Shown: in pieces, positions 51,516 to 61,478 of the stretch
Layout of the letters: every line of letters starts with the position of its first letter
Numbering within the stretch: the stretch's first letter is position 1
NCBI GenBank assembly: GCA_963702495.1
Contig: CAVPDA010000005.1
Coordinates: 73,300-137,299 of the forward strand
Source of the DNA: CAVPDA01 sp963702495
GTDB lineage: Bacteria > Pseudomonadota > Gammaproteobacteria > Burkholderiales > Rhodocyclaceae
Reading direction: 5' to 3'
DNA length: 64,000 nucleotides
Program-made: the position numbers and the translations under genes
Notes under the pieces: generated by a model
Database searches by the model: none
What the model was told of the DNA's origin: nothing
The model's input: only the letters and a program-made list of their open reading frames with translations

Positions 51516-51793
51516 ATCCAACTGCACCTGCGCGAGTATCGCTGGGCCTGGCAGACGAAATAAATCGGGGACTTTGGGCCGAGAGCCCCTGAGACGCGCG
51601 TCCGGGCTAGGGCCGCCCCCGGCCAATAGCTGACGGTCACCCACTTCCTCCAAGACGGACCGCCGAGTAATGCCCCCAGCGCAACCCGACGCGCGCAGTC
51701 CATACTACCATCCCAAGTACGGACAGAAGCCTGACGGCATTGGCTATGTAAAGCGACTGCAAGCAGTCATGAAATACCACAGCGAGGAACGCA

Positions 51794-52630
51794 ATGATGA
51801 GCAGAATCACGTACATCCTGTCCGGCCTTCTTGCCCTCTTCTATCTGACGCTTGGAGTTGCTCTTGCTCAAACAGATGTCAAAGGAAGCAAGGATCATCC
51901 ATTGATAACTCGCATGCCGGGCTACTACATCAGCAAATATGAGGTATCTGAGTTCGGCGGATTCGATCCGACAGTCATTGGGGGCGCCGATGTTCACTGG
52001 GAGGGGAAAGTGTACTCCTACGGGTACTCGCGGAAGGAGGGTGGCCGGCCCATCGGTGAGCTGCAGATCGTCCGAAACTACGAAACGGCGATCAAGCAGG
52101 CCGGCGGACGGATCCTTGGCGGCGACGAACGGCGGGTGGCAACCGAGATCAGAAAGGCAGGCGCCTTCGCCGGGGTCTACGTGGAAGTGTTCAACGCCGG
52201 CAGAGACTACAGTCTGACGATCGTCGAGTCGCAGCCGATGCGCCAGGAGGTCGTCGCAGACGCCTCGGTGATGCGCAATGACCTCGCTGACACAGGTAAG
52301 ACGATCGTTCATGGCATTTACTTCGACACCGCTTCGGCGACGATCAAGCCTGAGTCGGAGCGCGCTCTGGCCGAGATGGTGAAGTTGCTCACCGGATCCC
52401 CCGCACTCAAGGTATACGTGGTCGGCCATACCGACAGCGTCGGCAGCCTCGAATCGAACCTCAAACTTTCTTCAGACCGCGCCGCTTCTGTGGTCAAGGC
52501 GCTCGCAACGCGAGGCGTAGCAGCGCCACGCTTGAAGTCTGCCGGGCTAGGTCCTTACTCGCCGGTAGCTTCAAATGACACGGATGGGGGCAAGGCGAAG
52601 AACCGTCGGGTGGAGCTTGTCAATCAATAG
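51794..52630 (+). CDS. OmpA-family peptidoglycan-associated protein
   Basis: The protein has 278 residues from ATG 51794 (GAGGAA upstream) with a signal peptide (about 1-25, ending ALA). The C-terminal OmpA-like domain has GIYFDTASATIKPESERAL, VVGHTDSVGS and SSDRAASVVKAL, the peptidoglycan-binding pattern. The N-terminal half has no beta-barrel signature and contains YYISKYEVSEFGGFDPTVIG. It is probably periplasmic or outer-membrane associated. The neighbouring genes give no further hint. Confidence 0.85.
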   Translation: MMSRITYILSGLLALFYLTLGVALAQTDVKGSKDHPLITRMPGYYISKYEVSEFGGFDPTVIGGADVHWEGKVYSYGYSRKEGGRPIGELQIVRNYETAIKQAGGRILGGDERRVATEIRKAGAFAGVYVEVFNAGRDYSLTIVESQPMRQEVVADASVMRNDLADTGKTIVHGIYFDTASATIKPESERALAEMVKLLTGSPALKVYVVGHTDSVGSLESNLKLSSDRAASVVKALATRGVAAPRLKSAGLGPYSPVASNDTDGGKAKNRRVELVNQ

Positions 52631-53138
52631 GCCATTGATTTCTCGGCCGAGGACGAATCTTCTTATGAAAACAGCAAGCCGCTCAAGAGCGGACGCGGCA
52701 GAAAGGGCACCGTGCCCGCTAGCTTTCACGGTGAGTGCGTTTCCACCAGCAAGACAGGCGGCCCGGGGCGGAAATTGGCTGTGATATCGGATGGTCGCAT
52801 CCGGCCAATTTCAGCCGTTCGTCCGTCCTGCAACACGGCGACCGGAATGACAGCAATACCCCCGATGGCAGAAGTTCGCGATAGCCTGGTAATCTGCCGC
52901 CGTTCGCGGTAGATGCTTGTCGGGAAAAACCGCCATACCGAGGCCCTCCGGTGAGCTTGCCGCAGCGTTCGGCTATGATCTGGTTGTCTATGAAGACGGG
53001 GATCGTGGAGACAGTGTCGGACATGGTGCGTGTCGGGGCATTGAAGCGATGGCCGCCAGAGCCCGACTGCTCACCGCTTGTTGCGACCAGCCATGATCTC
53101 GCATTGATGGGAAAACCACGTCAAATTGGGAGACTGCC
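52631..53138. other. Non-coding gap with a dispersed repeat
   Basis: The gap has no supported gene. It contains the repeat at 52801-52896 and, near its right end, the promoter of the DUF1993 gene. Confidence 0.45.
52801..52896. repeat. Dispersed repeat, copy C
   Basis: About 96 bases, in reverse orientation relative to 60598-60690, about 85 percent identical by eye (shared cores GTCATTCCGGTCGCC and CTATCGCGAACTTC). It corresponds to the part adjoining copy B, not to the part shared with copy A, so the family is modular. Confidence 0.65.
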
Positions 53139-53642
53139 ATGTCACTGTCAATGTATCAGGCCTCGGTGCCGGTCTACATCCGCATGCTGACCGGTTTGAT
53201 TGCCATTCTGGAGAAGACGGCCGGCCACTGTGAGGCCGGCAAGATCGATCCGTCCGTGCTCATCAACTATCGCCTCTATCCGGACATGTTCAGCTTCGCC
53301 AAGCAGGTGCAGATCGCTGCCGATGCGGCCAAGAACGGCACGGCCTACCTGGCCGGCGTGGAGGCGCCGAAATTCGAGGACACGGAAAAGAGCTTCCCGG
53401 AGTTGATCGAGCGGGTGCGCAAGACGATCGCCTTCCTGCAATCCTTCAAGCCCGAACAGATCGATGGCTCGGAGGAACGGCAGGTGCAGATCAAACGCGG
53501 CGACAAATTGGTCGATTACCGCGGCCAGGAATTGCTGCTGACCCGCACCCTGCCCAATTTCTATTTCCACGTCACCACCGCGTATGACATCCTGCGCCAC
53601 AACGGCGTCGTTCTGGGCAAGCGGGATTACCTGGGCGGCTGA
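53139..53642 (+). CDS. DUF1993 family protein
   Basis: This 167-residue protein, starting at ATG 53139, matches the DUF1993 pattern: SMYQASVPVYIRMLTGLIAIL, LYPDMFSFAKQVQIAADAAK, FPELIERVRKTIAFL and LPNFYFHVTTAYDILRHNGV with the C-terminal GKRDYLG. The fold is a DinB-like four-helix bundle with unknown role. The frame is complete. Confidence 0.9.
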   Translation: MSLSMYQASVPVYIRMLTGLIAILEKTAGHCEAGKIDPSVLINYRLYPDMFSFAKQVQIAADAAKNGTAYLAGVEAPKFEDTEKSFPELIERVRKTIAFLQSFKPEQIDGSEERQVQIKRGDKLVDYRGQELLLTRTLPNFYFHVTTAYDILRHNGVVLGKRDYLGG

Positions 53643-53766
53643 GGCTGTCGCAAGATTTCCTGCGAACTCGGATATTGCAGGAACAGCACCGCCGCCATGC
53701 AAGACTTCAGCTTCGAAGCGGCCAATGGCCCTCCCAGCGGGAGTCCGACGGCGACCTTCACGGTAG

Positions 53767-53994
53767 GTGCTGAAGACACATACCCTGTCTGATCTCGCCG
53801 CGGATCTGCCAGCTGGCTTCGGCGACGTGGATGGCGGTGCCCTCAGCGTGGCCATTCTCACGGCCACGGTCGATCTGACGCTGGCCTTCTTCGAGGAAGT
53901 GCTGGGCGGCGCGAACGGATTGCTCGCCGCGCGCTCGGCGCGTTACGACGGTCTGCTCGCCCGCTTCGAGTCCGAACCCCAAGCCGCTCCTTGA
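53767..53994 (+). CDS. Small unrecognised protein upstream of an MFS transporter
   Basis: A GTG at 53767 opens a 75-codon frame, beginning LKTHTLSDLAADLPAGFGDV, which stops at 53994 and overlaps the next start by four bases (TTGA). The overlap supports translation. No motif is recognised. Confidence 0.4.
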   Translation: MLKTHTLSDLAADLPAGFGDVDGGALSVAILTATVDLTLAFFEEVLGGANGLLAARSARYDGLLARFESEPQAAP

Positions 53995-55220
53995 GCGCAA
54001 CTGAAGGGGCAACGATCCCGACCCTGTCATCCGAGCGCGAGCGCCTTTTCCTGCTCACGCTGGCGGCCGTCCAGTTCAGCCACATCGTCGATTTCATGGT
54101 GATGATGCCCCTCGGCCCCTTCCTGATGCAGGGGCTGGGCATCGACACCCGGCAGTTCGGCCTGCTGGTCGCCTCCTACAGCTTCTGTGCCGCCGCCTCC
54201 GGCTTGCTGGCGGCCGGCTTCATCGACCGCTTCGAACGCAAGCGGCTGATGCTCGTCCTGTTCGCGCTGTTTGCGTTGGCGACGCTGGCCTGCGGGCTGG
54301 CGCCCAACTACGCGACGCTGCTCGTCGCGCGCGGGCTGGCCGGGGTGTTCGGCGGCATCCTCGGCTCGATGGTGCAAACGCTGCTTGCCGACGCCATCCC
54401 CTTCCAGCGCCGGGCGAGCGCCGGCGGCGTGGTCGCCACGGCCTTTTCGGTGTCAACCGTTGCCGGCGTGCCGCTTTCGCTGTGGCTGGCCGAGGCGTGG
54501 GGTTGGCGCATACCTTTCCTGATGATCGCCGCATCGGGCGTGTTCATCTGGATTGCCGGCTGCTTCTGGCTGCCGGTTCTCGATGGTCATCGCGAAGGCG
54601 ACGGCCCGCGTCACCCGCTGGCCGCCATCGGCCAGGTGCTCGGCGACGCCAACCAGCGGCGCTCCATGCTGTTCTCGGCTTGCGTGATCTTCTCGGGCTT
54701 CACGGTCATTCCCTACCTGACGGTCTACTCGATCGGCAACGCGGGGGTGCTGGCCAGCCAGATACCGGTCATCTATCTGGCCGGCGGGCTCGCGACCTTG
54801 TTCACGGCACGCCTGATCGGGCGCTGGGCCGACCGCGTCGGCAAGTTGAAGGCATTCCGCTGGCTGGCGCTCGCCGCCATGGTGCCGATCCTGGCGCTGA
54901 CCCATGTGCAGGATGTCGGCCTGGCGGGCTGGCTGCCGGGCAGCATCGCGTTCTTCGTTCTGGTTTCGGGGCGCATGATCCCGGCCATGGCGCTGATCTC
55001 GTCGGCCGTCAACTCGGCCTGGCGCGGGGCGGCCATGTCGCTCAACTCGACCGTGCAATCGCTGGCCATGGGCGCCGCCAGCTCGCTCGCCGGCTTCGTC
55101 ATCGCGCAGGATGCCGACGGGCGCTTCACCGGCTACCATCTGGTCGGCTATATCGCCGTAGCGGCGGGTCTGCTCAGCATGGCGCTGGCCGGGCGGGTAA
55201 GGGTGCGCGATGCGCGCTAG
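53991..55220 (+). CDS. Major facilitator superfamily transporter (DHA1-like)
   Basis: The protein has 409 residues with twelve hydrophobic segments. The loop 2-3 motif is GFIDRFERKRLM, and motif C-like GGVVATAFSVSTVAGVPLSLWL is in helix 5, as in drug:proton antiporters. The start is TTG 53991 in TTGA overlapping the upstream stop; the next ATG would cut off the first helix. Substrate unknown. Confidence 0.85.
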   Translation: MSATEGATIPTLSSERERLFLLTLAAVQFSHIVDFMVMMPLGPFLMQGLGIDTRQFGLLVASYSFCAAASGLLAAGFIDRFERKRLMLVLFALFALATLACGLAPNYATLLVARGLAGVFGGILGSMVQTLLADAIPFQRRASAGGVVATAFSVSTVAGVPLSLWLAEAWGWRIPFLMIAASGVFIWIAGCFWLPVLDGHREGDGPRHPLAAIGQVLGDANQRRSMLFSACVIFSGFTVIPYLTVYSIGNAGVLASQIPVIYLAGGLATLFTARLIGRWADRVGKLKAFRWLALAAMVPILALTHVQDVGLAGWLPGSIAFFVLVSGRMIPAMALISSAVNSAWRGAAMSLNSTVQSLAMGAASSLAGFVIAQDADGRFTGYHLVGYIAVAAGLLSMALAGRVRVRDAR

Positions 55221-55488
55221 GCGAATGTCGAGCGTGTCCGAAATCTTGTGTTTCCAAGAAACCGGTTCGCTGTCTGTAGCAGACTGATTCAGATATGGAT
55301 TCGAGCAACGTCTTTGGCCGAACTTGGTGAATCCACGGCCGCGTGACCGAAGTCGGCTCAGTGGAGGGGAAGCGCCACTCGCAGCACCTCGGGCTTCGAC
55401 CGACAGCGCCACCTTGGTTGGTCGTCGAATGGAATGGAATTCAACGTACTCTGACGTTACTTGTCAGGTCCAATCCCGCTCCGGACAA

Positions 55489-55968
55489 TTAACCGGCACC
55501 ATTGGGAATCTCCGCCAACTTCTCCATATAACGGACTCTGACTCCCGCCTCGCCCAGCATCTCGACGACGCGCATGAAGTCTTGACCCCACTTTGCGTCG
55601 GTGAAATCCGGCTCGTAGGCCACCAACTCGGCAATGCCGCTCTGAATGATGGCCTTGGCGCACTCGCCACAGGGAAACCAGGGCACGTACATGGTGCAGC
55701 CCTTGAGGGGAACGCCGACCCGCGCGGCGTTGTAGATCGCGTTTCGCTCCGCGTGCGAACTCCAGAAGTATTTTTCCCCGGATTCGCGGTGATGGCGGTG
55801 CTCGATCTCATCATTCACGCCACGGGGAAAGCCATTGTGTCCGGTCAACCGCACTTCGTGATCGGGGCCTACGATGACCGCGCCGACCCGGCGGCCCCGT
55901 TCGGTACTCCAGTGCGCGATGTGATGGGCGAGCAGCATGAGGCGTACGTCCCAGGTGGAGTCACTCAT
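55489..55968 (-). CDS. Deoxycytidylate deaminase-like zinc enzyme
   Basis: This 159-residue protein starts at ATG 55968 (GGAGG about ten bases upstream). The zinc and catalytic motifs are SSHAERNAIYNAARVG (HAE) and VPWFPCGECAKAIIQSGI (PCxxC). The pattern HNGFPRGVNDEIEHRHH fits the dCMP deaminase family, which makes dUMP from dCMP. It points away from the truncated gene at 56715. Confidence 0.88.
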   Translation of the reverse strand: MSDSTWDVRLMLLAHHIAHWSTERGRRVGAVIVGPDHEVRLTGHNGFPRGVNDEIEHRHHRESGEKYFWSSHAERNAIYNAARVGVPLKGCTMYVPWFPCGECAKAIIQSGIAELVAYEPDFTDAKWGQDFMRVVEMLGEAGVRVRYMEKLAEIPNGAG

Positions 55969-56714
55969 CGGACGAAGGCCTCCAGGTGGCTCTGGCGGGG
56001 CGGCGCCGGCGTTACGGAGGAGATCGCGCATGCCGGGGGCGCGAAGCCCGGGGTCATCGCCAAGGCGGGTTTGGGTAGCTCGATTCGCATTTCGAAGGGA
56101 CTATTCAAGGACACGTGCGCGAGTATCCCCGGGTCTGCCAACGGCGGTCAATCGCGAGGGATTGGTTTGGAAATCCCGAATCTCGCCCGGGCGATGGTCC
56201 GTGGGGAAGAATGGGAGATCGTCAGGTGCGCTATCGACCCAGCGTGCATGGGTCGCCCCGGGGAAGCAGCGAAGGCGGCTTGCCTGCCTTTGTCCCCACC
56301 CACGCGATTCGGGACGAGGCAAGTCTTCCGCTTTGACGCTTGATCGCGTTGCATCCACAGCTATTCCAGGGCACCAAAGGTGGCCGAAGTCGCGACAGCC
56401 CCCTTCTGAAAAAGCAGACGACCGATCGGCCCAGAAGGCTTCCGCACAACATGACCGGTTGCCGACGACACAAACGGGTCGGGTCCTTCCTGGCGGTTCG
56501 ACACCCCTTCGTCATCAGGCACTTGCCGGCCACAACCCGACGTTCGCTTGTCGCCGACATTGCCGAAACGAACGGCAGCCGTATCCTAGACAGCCGACGC
56601 TCGCGACTGCACGGCGGAATCCCTCGGCCGCAAGGGGCGTTCTCGGTTTAATGACAAAAAGATTAGAAGGAAGGAGCCGAGCGATCGCTATCGAGCAATC
56701 CGAGCCTGACGCTG
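55969..56714. other. Non-coding, rearranged region
   Basis: No gene is supported over 746 bases. The right edge cuts off the saccharopine-dehydrogenase-like gene. A phrase close to TCATCAGGCACTTGCYGGCCA occurs near 56510 and again near 57808, hinting at another short dispersed repeat. Confidence 0.4.
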
Positions 56715-56719
56715 TCAGG
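56705..56719. repeat. Small palindrome at the truncation point
   Basis: CCTGAC-GCT-GTCAGG is a perfect 6-bp inverted repeat that supplies the stop codon of the truncated gene. It may mark a deletion or insertion boundary. Confidence 0.35.
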
Positions 56720-57209
56720 GCTGGCCGAAGCGCCGCATCGCTTCCTGTTGCAGGAAGTACACACCGAGGTCCGAGGGGATGGAGTCGAAGCCGCAGCAGT
56801 GCACGATCCGCGCGCCGTACTCGCGCGCCCGACCCTCGTAGCGCTCGATCATGCGGCGGATCCACTGGACCTCGCCCGCCAGGTCGCAGTAATCGGTGCC
56901 GGTCTCGACACAGGCACGCACCAGCGGCTCGCCGTACAGCGCGTAGGGGCCCACGGTGGAGATCACCACGCGCGTCTGCGAGCATAGCCCACGCAGCGAC
57001 CCGTCGTCGGCCGAATCCGCGATCACGGTCGGCAACTGTGCCGCTCGCGGGCCGAGCGAGTCCTTGAGCGACGCAAGCTTCGCGGCCGAGCGGGCCGCGA
57101 TCGCCCAGTCGAGTTCGCCGCCGACTCGCTCGGCGAGGTAGCGCGTGAGGATCTGCCCCACGAAACTCGTGGCGCCGAAGACGATCAGATCCTGGGGTTT
57201 GGCGGTCAC
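56715..57209 (-). pseudogene. Truncated saccharopine-dehydrogenase-like / trans-acting enoyl reductase gene
   Basis: The 164 residues from ATG 57209 match the NAD(P)-binding half: PQDLIVFGATSFVGQILTRYL, RVVISTVGPYALYGEPLV and YCDLAGEVQWIRRMIERYE, up to CCGFDSIPSDLGVYFLQQEA. Full family members have about 390-420 residues; here the C-terminal half is lost at a stop inside a small palindrome. The remaining protein is probably inactive. Confidence 0.8.
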
Positions 57210-58089
57210 GGATCAGTCTCTCGGCAGGACACCAGAATGGAGCAATGCGCACACGTACTCGCCGCGCGGATCACACGCTGGCCTGCGAACCATCCGAGTC
57301 TTTCGGGGAGATTGAAGATCCTTCATTATCGTAATACGCAAGAATGACTGGGCGACGTTGACGACGTTCGCCCTTGGTTCGTCCTGAATCGCGACACCTT
57401 GCACCGCACGCGGCCGCTGCGGCGCAGCCGCCGAAGTGTCTCGACGATCTCGCTCTTGGGTCGGGTTCATTCGCTGCGGAACCCGGCGATCGGGATTACG
57501 CGTGCGGTCCATGACCATGACGTTGCGACCCGCCCTCAGTCTGCATTCGCGTCAATCTTTGCCATGGTGTAGGAAGGAGTGCTACGCAAAGCATCGAAAG
57601 GCACCGATTTCGCGTTCAAGCCCCGGGGCGTAGCCTACGAACCCTGACCTCCTCCGGGTTGATGAAAACCACGGAAGATTCAAGGCCGGCGACCAGTGCG
57701 CCGGCCATTTTTTTTGTTTGCGGCCCGACGCTCGGTCCCTGATTGGAGAGGGTCCACCGGATAGCGGGCAGATGGTTGTGGCGCAGCCTTCTCCGGGTAC
57801 CCTATCCTCATCAGGCACTTGCTGGCCAGTTCCCCCCGGTGGCAAAGAGTACCCGATTGCGGGTTGTCGCCGACGGTCCCAGCCGGAAGCGATCGTCCTG
57901 TCGGACGCCCATTGGCCGGCCGGCCAATGCGTGCCGTCCTTGACTGCGGCCGGCCAAGGGGTGTCGGCAATGGCGTCCGGTGCAGCCGCCGGACCAGGGT
58001 AAGGGGGTGGAGTTGCCAGATGCCGGCGGCTAGCTGGCGCGTGAAGCGTTCGTACTTGGGGAAAAGCCCGATCGATCCGAGCGTGCTGA
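57210..58089. other. Non-coding gap with an orphan terminator
   Basis: No protein gene is supported over 880 bases. A strong plus-strand terminator at 57685-57717 has no gene in front of it, so a small RNA or a lost gene may precede it. Confidence 0.45.
57685..57717 (+). terminator. Rho-independent terminator without an upstream gene
   Basis: GGCCGGCG and CGCCGGCC form a perfect 8-bp stem with a 7-base loop, followed by eight T residues. It would end a plus-strand transcript. The nearest plus-strand gene upstream ends more than 2 kb away. Confidence 0.8.
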
Positions 58090-59136
58090 TCAACCGCACT
58101 CGAGACGATTGCGCCCTGCGGCTTTGGCCCGATATAGCGCGGCGTCCGCGCGCCTCAGCGTTTCCTCCAGGGTCTCTCCGATAACGTATTGTGCGAGGCC
58201 GATGGACACCGTGATGTGGCACCCGCCTTGGGGGCAGGCGGGTTCCGCGCGTGCGGTCTGTCGGCGAACGCGCTCCGCGCACTCTCGGGCGCCCTCGATC
58301 GGCGTCTGAGCCAGCACCAGCAGGAACTCGTCGCCACCATATCGGCCCAGAAAGTCGATCGCCCGCAGCTCTCCCCTTGCGACCTTCACAAAGCTTTGCA
58401 GCACCAGATCACCAGCGTGATGACCGAGACGGTCGTTAAATTCCTTGAACTGATCTATGTCCACCAGCAGGATCGACATCGGTCCGGCACCTCGATCGCA
58501 ACGGGTCTTCTCGTGCGCCAGCAATTTCATGATCCGCCGGCGCGTGTAACAGCGAGTCAGCTCGTCATACTCGCTGTGCTTGAGGCGAACGCGCAGGTCG
58601 TTGACGTAACCACCCATGAAGGAAAACCACACCAGCACCCCCATCAGCACCGTAGCCTGGAGGATTTCAAGGCGCGGTTGCAGCAGCCCGGTCCCCTGCT
58701 GCATTAGCAACCCAACGACGAGCGCATAGCTGCCGAGGATGAACGCACAGACCATCAGCAGAGCACGCGTGTTGAGCCGGAACACCCCGAAGAACATCAC
58801 CACGGGATAGATCATCATCAGGATCGGGCGTGCCGGCCCTACGTGGTAGAGGGAATAGGTCAGTACCGTGGCGGAACTGAGCATCATCGGGACCGTCAGG
58901 CTGGGGTCCTTGGCGCGCAGGTTCAAGCCCGAGCGGAACAAGGCATAAAAGATGAGAACTCCCACCAATATGCCGCTCGTGGCGGCGGAAAAAGGAGCCA
59001 GTGCCAGGATGCCGTCCAGTACGCAGACGGCAAGGAGCGGGATCAGCGCGAGCGAGGTCGTCGCAGCGATCAGGTAGCGGCGAAAGCGCACGCGCTGCTC
59101 GGGGTCTGCGCTGGGGATAAGAGCGAATTTCAGCAT
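58090..59136 (-). CDS. Membrane diguanylate cyclase (GGDEF)
   Basis: This 348-residue protein, taken from ATG 59136, has about six membrane segments in the first 180 residues and a C-terminal GGDEF domain. The active-site motif is RYGGDEF, and an RxxD inhibitory site (RAID) lies five residues before it, so product feedback is expected. It makes cyclic di-GMP from two GTP. In-frame starts at 59226 and 59301 would add a soluble leader. No EAL domain is present. Confidence 0.9.
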   Translation of the reverse strand: MLKFALIPSADPEQRVRFRRYLIAATTSLALIPLLAVCVLDGILALAPFSAATSGILVGVLIFYALFRSGLNLRAKDPSLTVPMMLSSATVLTYSLYHVGPARPILMMIYPVVMFFGVFRLNTRALLMVCAFILGSYALVVGLLMQQGTGLLQPRLEILQATVLMGVLVWFSFMGGYVNDLRVRLKHSEYDELTRCYTRRRIMKLLAHEKTRCDRGAGPMSILLVDIDQFKEFNDRLGHHAGDLVLQSFVKVARGELRAIDFLGRYGGDEFLLVLAQTPIEGARECAERVRRQTARAEPACPQGGCHITVSIGLAQYVIGETLEETLRRADAALYRAKAAGRNRLECG

Positions 59137-59382
59137 GCTTGCTTTGACGTTCCGTAATCGGCTTCCGGGCAGACCTTCATTCGCCGCGGTCGCCTCTGCC
59201 CCCAATTTGGCAGCTGCCGTGCGCATCGTTTGAATTGCCCCCTCGTGTTGGCGTTGGCGCCAAAGTCCTCGATCATCGCGTTCCGGCGGGTCAGGCGTCA
59301 TGTGAGCAGCCGTTTCGACACCATCGAGCGGAGCCGAGGTGTTCGCCCGGCGCCTGGTCTACAAGGCAAAGTTACACGCCCA

Positions 59383-60312
59383 TCATGGTTCTATGCGAAG
59401 TTGCTCCGGCTCCAGCAGCATGTAGCGCGCGCAGCGGCCCGCCGCACGGTCGCCGTCGTCACTGACGATGACGATCACCTCGCGGCCCCCGATGGTGGCG
59501 GGACAGATGCCTTCTGCGTGCGCGAAGCCCGGCAGGCCCGGCACCTCGACGCGGCGCGGGCGCGTGCCTGCCTGTCCGCTCCAGAACCAGAGCCGGAACG
59601 GCACCTGCTCCCGCGCCATGGGACCGGCGATCAGCAGATAGCCCGCCAGCGAGGTCACCCAGGCCATGCCGCGCAGACCGTGGCCACCCAGGTCCAGGGT
59701 GACCAACGTCGGCGCGATGCGCGGCGGCTCGCCGGCGTCGAACATGACGCTCGGATTCTCCACGGCGGCGAGGATCGCCTGACCGTTCGGCACCGGGCTG
59801 CGGAAACCCAGCCAGAGGTGCCCGGCATCGGGAGCAAATTCCATGGCCTCGATGTTCAGCCCGCCCTGGCTCTTCACGTCCAGCACCGCCGCTGCCGTGG
59901 CGAGGATAGGATGGGCCGCAACCAGCGCCGCCTTCAATCCGCGCACCACCCGCTTGTCAACGACATCGTCGCCGTCGACCCGGAAGCGCACCAGCTTCTC
60001 CCGCGACTTCTTCTCGCGGCCTTCGCCGTCGCGCGAATGCGAGGTCATGGCGTAGAGGTGGCCTGATGAATGCAGGGCCAACGCCTCCAGATCGTCCAGC
60101 TTCCAGAATTCGTCGTCGAATTCGAACAATCCGGGACGCAGGGGCGCGGCGCTTACTTCATCATCGCCAAGCGTCACCAGGCTCAACGCATGCGCCTTCT
60201 CGTCCTCGACGACGAGGAAGCGACCGTCGGGAAGCTGCTGGATGGCAGAGGGCTCGTAAACACCCGTCAGGGGCCGGAAAGTGGCGATTGATGTGTTCGG
60301 CATGGCGGCCAT
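59383..60312 (-). CDS. DUF3616 domain protein
   Basis: This 309-residue protein from ATG 60312 matches the DUF3616 family: PSAIQQLPDGRFLVVEDEKAH, the segment DLEALALHSSGHLYAMTSHSR and NIEAMEFAPDAGHLWLGFRSP. The repeated short beta segments suggest a beta-propeller-like fold. No signal peptide is evident. ATG 60303 is a possible alternative start. Function unknown. Confidence 0.85.
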   Translation of the reverse strand: MAAMPNTSIATFRPLTGVYEPSAIQQLPDGRFLVVEDEKAHALSLVTLGDDEVSAAPLRPGLFEFDDEFWKLDDLEALALHSSGHLYAMTSHSRDGEGREKKSREKLVRFRVDGDDVVDKRVVRGLKAALVAAHPILATAAAVLDVKSQGGLNIEAMEFAPDAGHLWLGFRSPVPNGQAILAAVENPSVMFDAGEPPRIAPTLVTLDLGGHGLRGMAWVTSLAGYLLIAGPMAREQVPFRLWFWSGQAGTRPRRVEVPGLPGFAHAEGICPATIGGREVIVIVSDDGDRAAGRCARYMLLEPEQLRIEP

Positions 60313-61016
60313 TGTCGCGCGTTTTCAGCACTCTGGCCAATTCAGAGATCCCGTGGCACGGGGCCATGTACTGCTTGATTCCGCGGCGCGCAAGCAACGA
60401 CAGTCGCGGCCGGCGAGAATGACGCAAGAACTCCGCCCCCCTTGGACCTCCGCGATGCCCGTTCGATGGCGACATCCTCAAATTGGCTTAGACGACGCAA
60501 TTGGCCGGTTGTGCGCGCCGAACGCGCCGCTCCAAAGCTGGGGGCGGCCAACTTCCAGGGGTTCTCGACAGCTCTCCGGATTCGCCCAGCCGCGGGCGAT
60601 CACCAAGCTATCGCGAACTTCCGCTGTCGGCAGTGTTGCTGTCATTCCGGTCGCCAAGTTGCAGGACGGATGAACGGATGGAATTGGCCGGGGGCTGCCT
60701 TTGGGGCTCGTTGCCGTAAAGCAGCCGCTGAATCCTCGAGCCGACTTTGCCACCGTCCGCTTACCGGCGTACTCTCGGATGTCGCAGTCCGGCCATAAGC
60801 ACTCACTGAAGGCGCAAGAAAACCACTTCGCTGACCGTCCGCTCCCAGCTCGATAGCCGACATTCGCGGCGGTTTGCACTCCGTCGCCAGCCCGCCATGA
60901 TTGTCATAGAAGGTCTCGTTCCTGATCTGCCAAAACCCGACGGTCGGAACTGCGACTCGGACGGTGCTGGCCGACTTGGCGCTTTCCCGCGAGAAGTCAC
61001 GGCGACAGACAACGAA
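60313..61016. other. Non-coding gap with a long dispersed repeat
   Basis: No gene is supported over 704 bases. It contains the extended repeat (60598-60794). The right part reads into the PIN toxin gene from its 3' side. Confidence 0.45.
60598..60794. repeat. Dispersed repeat, copy B (long form)
   Basis: The right 110 bases (60685-60794) are copy A in reverse orientation, over 90 percent identical by eye. The left part (60598-60690) matches copy C in reverse. This copy thus joins both halves and shows the full length of the family, about 200 bases. Confidence 0.75.
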
Positions 61017-61478
61017 TCAGGCAGACGCCGATCGTTCCTGGGTGCCTGGATCGGGTACCGGAAGCCCGAGCCGCTTGAGGCACTGCGCCAAGTGCGGATC
61101 TCCGGTGCATACCATGTAACGAACGGTGGCACCCAGTTGCCTGTGGATTGCTTCGGCCGCCGCCAGGTTAAGACCCGCCGACGCACGGACCCCGTCGGTA
61201 GCGGCCAGCTCCGCTGCCCGCCGAAGCATCGCCGCATCCGGTGCCACCACACTGACGCACTGCCAGTCGCGTTCGAAATCGGCCTTCGCGGCCTCGGCGT
61301 GCTTGGGGCGTAGCAACCCCGCTTGCCCGGCTTGGGCAAGGGCAGTGCAAACCTCGACGTAGGACAGATCCACTGCGTACACGGTCGTGGCGTTGCGAAC
61401 GGTCCGCCTCATGGCTCCCGAGCCGGTCTCCGCCACGTAGAGTTTGATGAACGCCGACGCGTCGAGAAAGAGAATCAC
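61017..61478 (-). CDS. PIN-domain toxin (VapC-like ribonuclease)
   Basis: The protein has 153 residues from GTG 61478. The PIN acidic residues are visible: Asp in LFLDASAFIKLY, Glu in LSYVEVCTALA and a later Asp in CTGDPHLAQCLKRLG. VapC-type toxins cut RNA using Mg2+. The start overlaps the antitoxin stop by four bases (GTGA). Confidence 0.85.
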   Translation of the reverse strand: MILFLDASAFIKLYVAETGSGAMRRTVRNATTVYAVDLSYVEVCTALAQAGQAGLLRPKHAEAAKADFERDWQCVSVVAPDAAMLRRAAELAATDGVRASAGLNLAAAEAIHRQLGATVRYMVCTGDPHLAQCLKRLGLPVPDPGTQERSASA

